This document shows, one piece after another, positions 7,134 to 14,628 of a DNA stretch of 21,049 nt. The DNA is from an uncultured Eubacteriales bacterium (lineage in GTDB: Bacteria; Bacillota; Clostridia; Lachnospirales; Anaerotignaceae). Under the pieces are notes generated by a model. That model had not been told where the DNA came from and ran no database searches. It worked only from the letters and a program-made list of their open reading frames with translations. The translations under genes and the position numbers were made by a program. Where the stretch lies: positions 1 to 21,049 of the forward strand of contig CAKQPE010000026.1 of assembly GCA_934256695.1 (NCBI GenBank), in the 5' to 3' direction. Position 1 is the stretch's first letter. Each line of letters starts with the position of its first letter.

Positions 7134-8253
7134 CTTTTCTGCCTCCTTCAAAAACAGCCGCATACTCTTTTTCTATATTTTCGGCATAAATCTTTGCCGT
7201 AAACTTTTGGCTGAATATCTCTTTTGATTTACTGCTCATATAGTCGTATTTATCTTTGTTTTCATAAAGCTCTTTAATGCATAAAGCAAGTTTGGTACTG
7301 TTTTTTGTAGGGAATATAAATCCGTTTTCGCCGTCTGTTATTACTCCGGGATTTCCGCCGAAATCACTTACAACAGCCGGTATGCCAAGGCTCATTCCCT
7401 CAAGAAGTGAAAGGCTTGTTGCCTCTGTTCCGTAAGAAGCATTAAGCTGAACGTCCATTATTGAAAGCAGTCCCGAAACATCTGTTACAAAGCCTGCCAT
7501 TATAACAGTATCCTCAAGGTGCTTTTCGGCTATTGTCTTTTTCAGTTCTTCTTCCGAACTTCCCGTTCCGGCTATTATTATTTTTACCGGTATTCCCTTT
7601 TCTTTCAACATTTCCGCCGCTTCTATAATATAAATATGGCCTTTATACGGCTCAAGACGGGCAAGTATACCCAAAACAAAGTCATTTTCTGTTACGCCGT
7701 ACTTTGCTCTTATTTCCTTTTTCTTTTCTTCCGAAACATTGGTAAGGGGTTCAACACCGTTTAATATAACGTCTATTCTGTCTGCACTTATTCCGCTGTC
7801 TGTAAGGTTTTGTTTTGCAGCCTCGGCAACGGCTATTACTCTGTCCGAGAAAAACTCGTTTATTACCTTGTTTGCCTTCTGTCCTATACCGTGGCTAATT
7901 CTGTCACTAACGGGAAAAACGGAATGTCTTGTATATATTATTTTTTTGCCGCATAATTTTGCCGCTATCCTTCCGCTCATTGTTCCGTGAGTATGTACAA
8001 TATCCGGATTAAGTCTCTTTATTATTTTTTTAAGGTTTTTAACAGCCTTTCTGTCAAGAGACTTGTCTGTTATGCCATCTGCCTCTATTACATCTGTTTT
8101 AAGTTTTTCTATCTCAGGCTTTAAAAGGCTTCCTCTGGGAACAACAACCTTTACGGCAAACTTTTTTCTGTCGTAGTATTTAAGGAAGTTAAGCACACAC
8201 TTTCCCGCTCCGCCAATATTGCTGTCACTTATTATATTAAGTACCTTTATCAT
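7123..8253 (-). CDS. GT4 family glycosyltransferase
   Basis: A 376-aa GT-B retaining glycosyltransferase that probably adds a nucleotide-sugar residue to the lipid-linked wall polymer on the cytoplasmic side. Seen in order: NIGGAGKCVLNFLKYYD (12-28), acceptor-side DIVHTHGTMSGRIA (84-97), linker/hinge VILNGVEPL, phosphate-binding Arg199 and Lys204 in LARLEPYKGH, and the EX7E motif with Glu277 and Glu285 in GTEATSLSLLEGMSLGIP. The start ATG at 8253 has AAAGGAGAG upstream and comes three bases after the stop of the O-antigen-ligase-type gene, so coupling is likely. The sugar and linkage cannot be told from sequence alone. Confidence 0.92.
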   Translation of the reverse strand: MIKVLNIISDSNIGGAGKCVLNFLKYYDRKKFAVKVVVPRGSLLKPEIEKLKTDVIEADGITDKSLDRKAVKNLKKIIKRLNPDIVHTHGTMSGRIAAKLCGKKIIYTRHSVFPVSDRISHGIGQKANKVINEFFSDRVIAVAEAAKQNLTDSGISADRIDVILNGVEPLTNVSEEKKKEIRAKYGVTENDFVLGILARLEPYKGHIYIIEAAEMLKEKGIPVKIIIAGTGSSEEELKKTIAEKHLEDTVIMAGFVTDVSGLLSIMDVQLNASYGTEATSLSLLEGMSLGIPAVVSDFGGNPGVITDGENGFIFPTKNSTKLALCIKELYENKDKYDYMSSKSKEIFSQKFTAKIYAENIEKEYAAVFEGGRKGGK

Positions 8254-8256
8254 GTC

Positions 8257-9669
8257 TTACTCTCCTTTCAGCGATGCATATTTTGTAGCTACGGCACCAA
8301 GGGCAATATATATCCAGAAGAAAATCATTACCCTATAGTTGTAGAATGTATAATCAAAAAGACTCTGTACCAAAAATCCCGATATTGATGCCATAAAGGC
8401 TATTGTATATATCTTTGTTTCTTTATCGCCAGTGTCAATATATGCTCTGAAAAGAAGTTTAAAAAACTGATATATAACGGCAATAAACACAATTATTCCG
8501 GCTATGCCCGTATCACACATAACCTGAAGGAATGTATTGTGTGAATGTGGCGCACTTATTCCGTTATAGCCGTAATACGGATAAACCTTGTTGTAAGCAC
8601 TCTGTCCAGGGCCTATGCCACACAGCCAGTAATCCTTTAACATATTGATAGTACCCATATAAATATAAAATCTGTATGATGTTGAGCTGTCATTCATATT
8701 GCCTATGCTCATAAATCTGTTTATTATTGTCTCCGGCAGAACAAAAGGCATAATAAGAAGTCCCACTATTCCAAGAAGTATGAATCTTCTGTCCAGAAGT
8801 ACAAGAAATACCGCTGCCGCTACCATTATTCCTATATAACAGCCTCTTGAATATGTAATTACAAGACATATCATCATAGCACCTACAGCTGCTACATAAA
8901 ACAGTCTTGATATATTGTTTCTGCTTACAAAAAATCCCGCAACTGCGGTAGGTATTACAAGCAGGAAATATTCCCCCAGTACGTTAGGGTTTCCGAGAGT
9001 TGAATAAACTCTGAAACTTATAGACTGGAACATATCCGTATCTACCCATACTCCGCCGAACTTGCTCTGGTTCATATACTGGTAGAAACCATAAAGCGAA
9101 ACCAATATTCCCACAGCTGATATTACAAACACCAGTGCCTTAAACTGTATTTTTTTCTTTATACAGTTTGTCATTACCATATAAAACATTATAAAAAGCA
9201 CCGTAAGACAGCCGCCGTAAAGACTTCCCTTAACGTCTACGGAAGTAAAAATAGATATAAAATATACTGCGGCAAATACATATACATACTTGTTAAGGGG
9301 ATAATATTTAAGCTCCGCTCTCGGTGTACATAAAAGATACAGAACAAGTGAGCCAAAGCCTGCCAATGACAAAAGTATTATTATCATTGTCGGTGCTATA
9401 GGTGCAAGTATGACCGTAAGTGACGCCCACAAAAACACCATCTTGAATATACTTCCCTCAAGCAGCTTATTAAGTCTTAATGCTCTGAATATTTTCCAGC
9501 CTATTCCTCTTAAAAGTCTGTAAATTTTGAAAAATATGCTTCCTCTTGTTTCTGCCACATTTTCGTTGGGAGAAAGAAAAATTCCCGCCAAAAGACTTCC
9601 GTCTATTATTTTAAGCAGAAACTGACCTATTTTTGATAAAAAGCCGTATATCTTACTGTTTTCTATCAA
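8257..9669 (-). CDS. O-antigen ligase/polymerase family membrane protein (TTG start)
   Basis: A 470-aa polytopic protein with about ten or more membrane segments. It carries the Wzy_C/O-antigen ligase region: YSRGCYIGI (273-281), then a long extracytoplasmic loop with GIGPGQSAYNKVYP (351-364) and APHSHNTFLQVMCDTGIAGI (373-392). The paired His in the loop is typical of ligases and polymerases that act on undecaprenyl-linked glycans outside the membrane. The start is TTG at 9669, overlapping the murJ stop by four bases (TTGA) behind GAGGTGG. The next Met is about 77 codons on and would remove the N-terminal region, so TTG is preferred. It may polymerise the secondary wall polymer or ligate it to its carrier. 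The choice between these is open. Confidence 0.88.
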   Translation of the reverse strand: MIENSKIYGFLSKIGQFLLKIIDGSLLAGIFLSPNENVAETRGSIFFKIYRLLRGIGWKIFRALRLNKLLEGSIFKMVFLWASLTVILAPIAPTMIIILLSLAGFGSLVLYLLCTPRAELKYYPLNKYVYVFAAVYFISIFTSVDVKGSLYGGCLTVLFIMFYMVMTNCIKKKIQFKALVFVISAVGILVSLYGFYQYMNQSKFGGVWVDTDMFQSISFRVYSTLGNPNVLGEYFLLVIPTAVAGFFVSRNNISRLFYVAAVGAMMICLVITYSRGCYIGIMVAAAVFLVLLDRRFILLGIVGLLIMPFVLPETIINRFMSIGNMNDSSTSYRFYIYMGTINMLKDYWLCGIGPGQSAYNKVYPYYGYNGISAPHSHNTFLQVMCDTGIAGIIVFIAVIYQFFKLLFRAYIDTGDKETKIYTIAFMASISGFLVQSLFDYTFYNYRVMIFFWIYIALGAVATKYASLKGE

Positions 9670-11234
9670 GAATTACCACCTCGTTTTATTATTTTTAATG
9701 CCATGCTTATTATCAGCTTCATTGAATTTATTTTAAAAATCAAAGAACATATTCCGTAAACAATTATTCCTCCTGCTGCCGAAAGTGCCGCAACAATAAT
9801 ATTTATTATATATCCTTTTCCCAAAAGAGAATATACGTAATTTCTTATAAAAAAAGCTGCCAGTGCCATTATAATAGCGGCTGCCGTCATTTTTATTATC
9901 TCTGTAATAAGTTTTTTATTTATTATTTTGTTTTCCCTCTGCATAGGAATAATAAGCATAAGTGCCGCTACCGTCTGTGACAATGCCGAAGCAAGAGCAA
10001 GACCGCCAACGTCCATTTTCCCTACTAAAAGAACACAAAGGACAATATTTATGCCTATCGATACAATTCCGCTTATTAAAGGCATTTTTCCGTTCTGTTT
10101 AGCATAAAAAGCTCTGCTCAAAATATTCTGTATTCCAAAGCCCGGCATACCAAGGGAAAAATAAAACAATGCCTTTGAGGTTATTTCAACGGCAAAACTG
10201 TCAAACTTTCCTCTTTCATAGATTATACTTATTACAGGTGAGCTTAAAACCATAAGTCCGAGAGTCATAGGTATAATAAGAAATGCCATTGCCTCCAATG
10301 TAGCCGAAATTGTATTTCCGAAACTTTCCTTATCGTTATCTATACTCATTCTTGAAAGTCTCGGAAATATAACATTTGCTATAGACAGAACAAACACACC
10401 TACTATTATGGAGTAAATGGTGTTTGCATAATTTACTGCCGAAACTCCGGAGCCTTCATACAATGTAGAAGCAAAGTTTGTATTTATTGCAAGATTTATA
10501 GGCTGTACCCATGTGCTTACCATTACAGGCAGCATAAGCATAAGTATTTTCTTTATTCCGCTATCTTTTATGTTTAAATAAAACTTATATCTGTAGCCCT
10601 TTTTGTGCAGTGACGGAATTTGTATCAAAGCCTGCATTGCCCAACCTATAAGGAAAGCAACCGTAAGACCGTAAACTCCGAATCTGTCATTAAAAAACAT
10701 AAAATACACTATTATTACAAGATTTGAGGCTATACTCATTGCCGCCGGAATATTAAACTCGTCCATTGACTGTAGTATGCCTACAAAAGAAAAGGCTATT
10801 CCCGTAAATACCGTTGTGGGAAAAAGCAGTCTTAAAAGTCTGGTACAGAGCTGTGCCGTTTCTTCATTAAATCCTCTTGCGAATATTTCCGTAAGAAACG
10901 GGGCGAATGCAATTCCCAAAACCGTTATTACACATGACAAAATACCAATAAGCGTTACAAAGTTATTGGATAGCTTAAAAGCCTCATCTTTGCCGTGTTT
11001 TTTCATATATTCATTAAATACCGGGATAAAGCTTGCCGAAATTGCCGAGGCAAAAACAACATCAAAAAATACTCTCGGTATCTGGCTGGCGGCAACAAAA
11101 GCACTTGCCTCCATACCTACCGAAAAATTACTTGCAAGGAACATTTCCCTTACAAGACCCATTATCTTGCCTACAAGAGTAATAATCATCATCAGTGCCG
11201 CCGCTTTTACGGCACTTTTATTTTCACTTCCCAT
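9666..11234 (-). CDS. murJ: MurJ-type lipid II / lipid-linked glycan flippase
   Basis: A 522-aa MOP-superfamily flippase with 14 predicted membrane helices spread over the whole chain, the usual MurJ length. The N-terminus has the MurJ pattern GKIMGLVREMFLASNFSVG, with Lys23, Arg29 and Arg54 at the places of the charged cavity residues (the first is Arg in E. coli), followed by FFDVVFASAISASFIPVFNEY. MurJ moves lipid II across the membrane. Because this gene heads a wall-polysaccharide operon and sits next to a ligase-type gene, it may flip that polymer precursor instead. The ATG at 11234 has GAGAGG about 12 bases upstream, slightly far. Upstream are a 215-bp hairpin repeat and a predicted promoter. 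Confidence 0.9.
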   Translation of the reverse strand: MGSENKSAVKAAALMMIITLVGKIMGLVREMFLASNFSVGMEASAFVAASQIPRVFFDVVFASAISASFIPVFNEYMKKHGKDEAFKLSNNFVTLIGILSCVITVLGIAFAPFLTEIFARGFNEETAQLCTRLLRLLFPTTVFTGIAFSFVGILQSMDEFNIPAAMSIASNLVIIVYFMFFNDRFGVYGLTVAFLIGWAMQALIQIPSLHKKGYRYKFYLNIKDSGIKKILMLMLPVMVSTWVQPINLAINTNFASTLYEGSGVSAVNYANTIYSIIVGVFVLSIANVIFPRLSRMSIDNDKESFGNTISATLEAMAFLIIPMTLGLMVLSSPVISIIYERGKFDSFAVEITSKALFYFSLGMPGFGIQNILSRAFYAKQNGKMPLISGIVSIGINIVLCVLLVGKMDVGGLALASALSQTVAALMLIIPMQRENKIINKKLITEIIKMTAAAIIMALAAFFIRNYVYSLLGKGYIINIIVAALSAAGGIIVYGICSLIFKINSMKLIISMALKIIKRGGNS

Positions 11235-11251
11235 ATATTACAATTCCTCTC

Positions 11252-11466
11252 CTAAAACCGTGGACTCTGTCCACACCTGCAAGCCTTCTTGGTCAGGAAA
11301 TTTGCTTCGCAAATCAGGCTCCGCCTGCCGCATTTATCTTTGCGGTTCCCTAAAGGCTTGACCTAAACTTTAACATAAAACGCAATTTAATTGCGTTTTA
11401 TAGTAAAAGTTTTGATCCAACTTTTTCAAAAGTTGGTCAGGGTTTGGGGTGAAACCCCAAGGTTTT
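11252..11466. repeat. Modular hairpin repeat, copy 2 (leader of murJ operon)
   Basis: Second unit of the family. It shares with the other copies GTGGAC-tct-GTCCAC (about 11259-11273), the AAAACGCAA-type stem (11377-11399), a 9-bp stem with TC loop (CCAACTTTT/AAAAGTTGG, 11417-11436) and TTGGGGT-gaa-ACCCCAA (11444-11460). Between the AAGCCTT (near 11281) and AAGGCTT (near 11353) arms it has extra small hairpins: ATTTGC-ttc-GCAAAT, CAGGC-tcc-GCCTG and CCGCA/TGCGG. It lies wholly between the predicted murJ promoter and the murJ ribosome site, so it would be the 5' untranslated leader. Confidence 0.85.
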
Positions 11467-11475
11467 ATGATACTA

Positions 11476-11504
11476 ATAATATACCAAAACATATGCTTTG
11501 TAAA
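11476..11504 (-). promoter_or_regulatory. Predicted sigma-A promoter for murJ operon
   Basis: On the minus strand, TTTACA (11499-11504) is separated by exactly 17 bp from TATTAT (11476-11481). Both are five of six to consensus. It lies just after the ftsZ terminator and would start transcription near 11469, at the very edge of repeat copy 2, giving a structured leader of roughly 235 nt before murJ. Confidence 0.6.
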
Positions 11505-11550
11505 ACAAAAAAACAAAAAACTTGAGCGTGCCGAAAACCGACACGCCCCC
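11505..11550 (-). terminator. Intrinsic terminator after ftsZ (probably bidirectional)
   Basis: On the minus strand, GCGTGTCG-gtttt-CGGCACGC (8 bp, one G-U, arms 11539-11546 and 11526-11533) is followed by TCAAG and then runs of T. On the plus strand the same hairpin is followed by CCCC and TTTTTT. It lies about 35 bp past the ftsZ stop and separates ftsZ from the murJ operon. Confidence 0.85.
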
Positions 11551-11581
11551 TTTTTTAATATATAACTTGTCCTTAAATAAA

Positions 11582-12781
11582 TTATGATTTTTTACGAAGG
11601 AATGAAGGTATATGTATTTCTCCCTCATCTTCAAAATCATACATAGGTCTTCTTTCCTGAACAGGCTCGGAAGGCTGTTCCTGTCTGTAACCTGTATTGT
11701 AAGAAGGTCTCTCATTTGAAGACTGGTACTCATATCTTGGTGCAGATTCTGTTGTTGCAGATTCACGAACACTTCTTTCCCCCGAAAAACCAAATGCATC
11801 TCTTAAATTTTTAGGAGGAAGTCCTTTCACCTCATCTTCAAAACCTGTTGCTATTACTGTAACAACAACTTCATCTTTAAGATTTTCATTGATAGTTGTA
11901 CCGAATATGATTTCAGCATCAGGATCAATAGCTTCTCTAATAAGGTTAGCCGCTTCATCGGCCTCAAGAAGTCCGAGATTTTCGTCACCGGCAAAGTTAA
12001 TAAGAACATACTTAGCTCCGTTAATCTTTGTTTCAAGAAGTGGACTCTGTATAGCTGCCTTAACCGCAACCTCTGCCTTATCCTCACCTGTACCGTGGCC
12101 GATACCCATATGAGCAACACCTTTATCTGACATTACCGTCTTAACATCGGCAAAGTCAAGGTTAATAACACCCGGTTTTGATATAAGGTCTGCTATACCC
12201 TGAACACCCTGTCTTAATATTTCATCGGCCTTTCTGAAAGCCTCTATCATGCTTGTCTTTTTGTCGATTATGGCAAGAAGTCTCTGGTTAGGTATAATTA
12301 CAAGTGTATCAACGTGTTTTCTAAGCTCTGCAAGACCTCTGTCTGCATTTGCCATTCTCTTTTTGCCTTCGAAATTAAACGGCTTTGTAACAACAGCAAC
12401 TGTAAGAACACCCATATCCTTTGATATTTCGGCAATTTTAGGTGCCGCACCGGTTCCTGTTCCGCCGCCCATTCCTGCTGTAATAAATACCATATCAGCA
12501 CCGTTTATTGATTTTGAAACTTCTTCCTTTGTTTCTTCTGCTGATTTTTCTCCGATTTCCGGATTACCGCCTGCACCAAGGCCCTTAGTGAGCTTTTCTC
12601 CTATCTGTATTTTTGTCGGAGCCTTTGATTTTGCCAAATCCTGAACATCAGTATTTACGGCTATAAATTCCACTCCGTCCATGTTGTCTTCAATCATTCT
12701 GTCAACAGCGTTGTTTCCGCCACCGCCTACTCCAACTACTTTAATTACTGCTGCATTACCCTGGCTTACAAATTCGAGCAC
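11582..12781 (-). CDS. ftsZ: Cell-division protein FtsZ (GTG start)
   Basis: The tubulin-like GTPase that forms the Z ring at midcell. The 399-aa product has the full set: N-terminal GVGGGGNNAVDRMIEDN (17-33), the GTP signature GGGTGTG at 105-111, the T7 synergy loop NLDFADVK, a variable linker rich in Ser, Glu and Arg (about 325-380), and the C-terminal peptide IHIPSFLRKKS used to bind FtsA, SepF or ZapA-type partners. The start is GTG at 12781, eight bases after GGAGG. It follows the DUF881 gene after a 377-bp AT-rich gap with several promoter candidates and is ended by a strong terminator, so it can be transcribed on its own. Confidence 0.99.
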   Translation of the reverse strand: MLEFVSQGNAAVIKVVGVGGGGNNAVDRMIEDNMDGVEFIAVNTDVQDLAKSKAPTKIQIGEKLTKGLGAGGNPEIGEKSAEETKEEVSKSINGADMVFITAGMGGGTGTGAAPKIAEISKDMGVLTVAVVTKPFNFEGKKRMANADRGLAELRKHVDTLVIIPNQRLLAIIDKKTSMIEAFRKADEILRQGVQGIADLISKPGVINLDFADVKTVMSDKGVAHMGIGHGTGEDKAEVAVKAAIQSPLLETKINGAKYVLINFAGDENLGLLEADEAANLIREAIDPDAEIIFGTTINENLKDEVVVTVIATGFEDEVKGLPPKNLRDAFGFSGERSVRESATTESAPRYEYQSSNERPSYNTGYRQEQPSEPVQERRPMYDFEDEGEIHIPSFLRKKS

Positions 12782-12934
12782 AGCTATTACCTCCCCATAT
12801 ATTCTAAAAGAAACTTATTTTTTAAAATATTATCTTTCATACTGCCGATTATATTTATTACAATATACCAACATTATAAACCTACCAATCGAATATAATG
12901 AATAATTATCAAAAATATAAAAGTCACATAATAT

Positions 12935-12963
12935 ATTCTATCCTTTTTTTAGCTTTAATTCAA
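12935..12963 (-). promoter_or_regulatory. Predicted ftsZ promoter, proximal
   Basis: On the minus strand, TTGAAT (12958-12963) is separated by 17 bp from TAGAAT (12935-12940). The -10 is five of six and the -35 four of six to consensus. Predicted start is about 147 bases before the ftsZ GTG. Confidence 0.5.
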
Positions 12964-12970
12964 CTAAAAT

Positions 12971-12999
12971 CTTATAATATGAAAAACTTTTTTAAACAA
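12971..12999 (-). promoter_or_regulatory. Predicted ftsZ promoter, middle
   Basis: On the minus strand, TTGTTT (12994-12999) is 17 bp from TATAAG (12971-12976). The -10 is good and the -35 is weak. Confidence 0.35.
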
Positions 13000-13099
13000 T
13001 TTGTGCATAAAGAAACTTTTTTACGTAAATTCGGGAAAATTTCAATAATCAAAAACTATTACTCTTATTCCAAACCTTTATAATTTTAAAATTTTATCC

Positions 13100-13129
13100 T
13101 TTATCCCTAACCCATTTATATTATGTCAA
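13100..13129 (-). promoter_or_regulatory. Predicted ftsZ promoter, distal
   Basis: On the minus strand, a perfect TTGACA (13124-13129) is 18 bp from GATAAA (13100-13105, four of six). It begins only 30 bp after the DUF881 stop and would give a leader of about 310 nt. Confidence 0.4.
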
Positions 13130-13158
13130 AGCTTTTTAGCAGGCAAAATATTGTCCTG

Positions 13159-13863
13159 CTATGAGGCGTATTTATATACATTTCCCTGATTATATGCACT
13201 TATTGTCAAATTTTCTTCTTCCGTTATATCTATGGAAAATCCCCATGGTTTAAGGTTGTCCACCACACCGCCTTTAAAAAGCAGTGCCGATGACATAACC
13301 TCAGGATCGCCTATTGCCTTTATAACAAACGGAGACGAAACCCTTACTCCGTTTATATTTATTATTGAGCCTGCACATTTTATTGAACTTCTTGATGATA
13401 TTCTCTGTCCGTTTATTTCAACTGCCTCTGCTCCTGCCGAATTAAGCTCGTTTACAAAAAGAAGCAAATCCTCATCGTGTATTACAAGAGCGTTGCTGTC
13501 AATACCTCCTGCGTTTTTTTTACTGTCTGTTATTGTTACAGTTATGCCTTTGCCTTTAAGTTCTGCTGTTCCGGCAAGCTTTTTTGCCTTTTCCAGTTCC
13601 TCCTGCATAACCTTCAATGTTTCACTGTTATCAGAAACCGCAGCCTGATAATCTGATATTGACTTGTTTTTTGTTTCCAGTTCTTCAAGAAGTTTTTTGT
13701 TATTCTCGTCAGATTTTTCAAGCAATGCCGTAAGATTGCTTATATTTTCTGCTTCTGATTTATGCATATATGCATAAGAGCCTATTAAAATACTGCATGA
13801 AAGAAAACCCATGCATACACAAACTGCCGACGGAATAACAATTTCTTTTTTTAATTTAAACAA
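13159..13863 (-). CDS. DUF881 (YlxW/YlxX-like) membrane protein
   Basis: A 234-aa single-pass protein: basic N-terminus, one transmembrane helix (about 10-32), a coiled coil (about 38-98, KSEAENISNLTALLEKSDEN and onwards) and a C-terminal DUF881 domain from about 102 (GKGITVTITDSKK, LVIHDEDLLLFVNELNSAGA, AVEINGQRI, PFVIKAIGDPEVM). B. subtilis carries relatives (ylxW, ylxX) at the same place between divIB and ftsZ, so a role near the divisome is inferred. The start is TTG at 13863, behind GGGGA, 16 bp after the ftsQ stop. No ATG is in a position to keep the membrane helix. Confidence 0.88.
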   Translation of the reverse strand: MFKLKKEIVIPSAVCVCMGFLSCSILIGSYAYMHKSEAENISNLTALLEKSDENNKKLLEELETKNKSISDYQAAVSDNSETLKVMQEELEKAKKLAGTAELKGKGITVTITDSKKNAGGIDSNALVIHDEDLLLFVNELNSAGAEAVEINGQRISSRSSIKCAGSIININGVRVSSPFVIKAIGDPEVMSSALLFKGGVVDNLKPWGFSIDITEEENLTISAYNQGNVYKYAS

Positions 13864-13879
13864 ACTAAAACATCCCCAA

Positions 13880-14623
13880 TCAAGTTAAGTATTTAAATAC
13901 AACTGTTTTGGAAAGATCGCTTAAATCAAGTGTCCCTCTGTCATTTGGGTTAATGTTTTTTACAACCTCACCCATTGTTCTTATTTTTTGGTCGCCGTTT
14001 GACATATCTCCCAGATTAATCTCTATATTATTTACATATGCCATAACCTTATCGGTATTGCTTACATCTATTTTTACAACAATGTTGAGCAAATCATATT
14101 TGTTCATAAGCTGTGCTATTTCAACCATTATATCAAAGGCTTCACTGTTTTGTGCATCTATCTGCTCACCTATTGAAAAATTGCTGAATATAAGTCCTGT
14201 TACAACAGGCAGTGCCGACGACATTTCTTTGTTTATCTCAAGCACTCTGCCATATTCATCTATGTAAAGGTATGAACCCATATAAGGCACATACCCACGT
14301 ACTTTTCTTTCGTCTATATTCACCTTAACCGTATCGGGAAAATCATATGATATTTTATAATCTTCCACATATGTGTTATCTTTCAAAACTTTTGCAGCTT
14401 TAAGTCTGTTGAATAAAAACAGATTATTGCCTTCATGCAGATTAAGCATATCGCATATTTCTTCTTTCGAGTATTTGTCCATTTGCGTAATCTGTATGTT
14501 TTTTATTGTAAACATAGGTGAAAGCATAATAAGCAATGCACCTGCAATTACAATAAGCAATACTTTTAATTTCTTTTTTCTTTTATATCTTTTTTGTATA
14601 TTTTGTTCTGAGTTTTTTCCCAT
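13880..14623 (-). CDS. ftsQ: Cell-division protein FtsQ/DivIB
   Basis: A bitopic divisome protein that links FtsL/FtsB-type partners and regulates septal peptidoglycan synthesis. With the chosen start (247 aa) it has a strongly basic cytoplasmic tail (QKRYKRKKKLK), one transmembrane helix (about 20-37), then a POTRA domain beginning FTIKNIQITQMDKYSKEEIC with NNLFLFN and YVEDYKISYDFPDTVKVNI, and the FtsQ beta domain (LYIDEYGRVLEI, LPVVTGL). A GTG three codons earlier is possible, but the ATG at 14623 is correctly spaced from AGGTGA, which overlaps the murA stop, so ATG was chosen. The gap to murA is five bases, so the two are coupled. Confidence 0.93.
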   Translation of the reverse strand: MGKNSEQNIQKRYKRKKKLKVLLIVIAGALLIMLSPMFTIKNIQITQMDKYSKEEICDMLNLHEGNNLFLFNRLKAAKVLKDNTYVEDYKISYDFPDTVKVNIDERKVRGYVPYMGSYLYIDEYGRVLEINKEMSSALPVVTGLIFSNFSIGEQIDAQNSEAFDIMVEIAQLMNKYDLLNIVVKIDVSNTDKVMAYVNNIEINLGDMSNGDQKIRTMGEVVKNINPNDRGTLDLSDLSKTVVFKYLT

Positions 14624-14628
14624 CAGAA

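Larger units (their letters stand above)
12782..13158 (-). other. Long AT-rich leader region of ftsZ
   Basis: 377 bp without a gene. It holds at least three promoter candidates reading toward ftsZ (listed separately) and, at its distal end, a 6-bp inverted repeat AGCAGG/CCTGCT (13138-13143 and 13155-13160) that overlaps the stop codon of the DUF881 gene. On the minus strand this hairpin is followed by A rather than T, so it is not a standard terminator. Confidence 0.6.

Noticed and set aside
10777..11361. A 194-codon plus-strand open frame across the start of murJ and into repeat copy 2
   Set aside because: It is antisense to the well-supported murJ, has no ribosome site, resembles no protein family, and its end runs through a hairpin repeat.
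11473..11799. A 108-codon minus-strand frame overlapping the 3' end of ftsZ
   Set aside because: It is an alternative frame within ftsZ that continues through the ftsZ terminator; the product has no family signs and no ribosome site.
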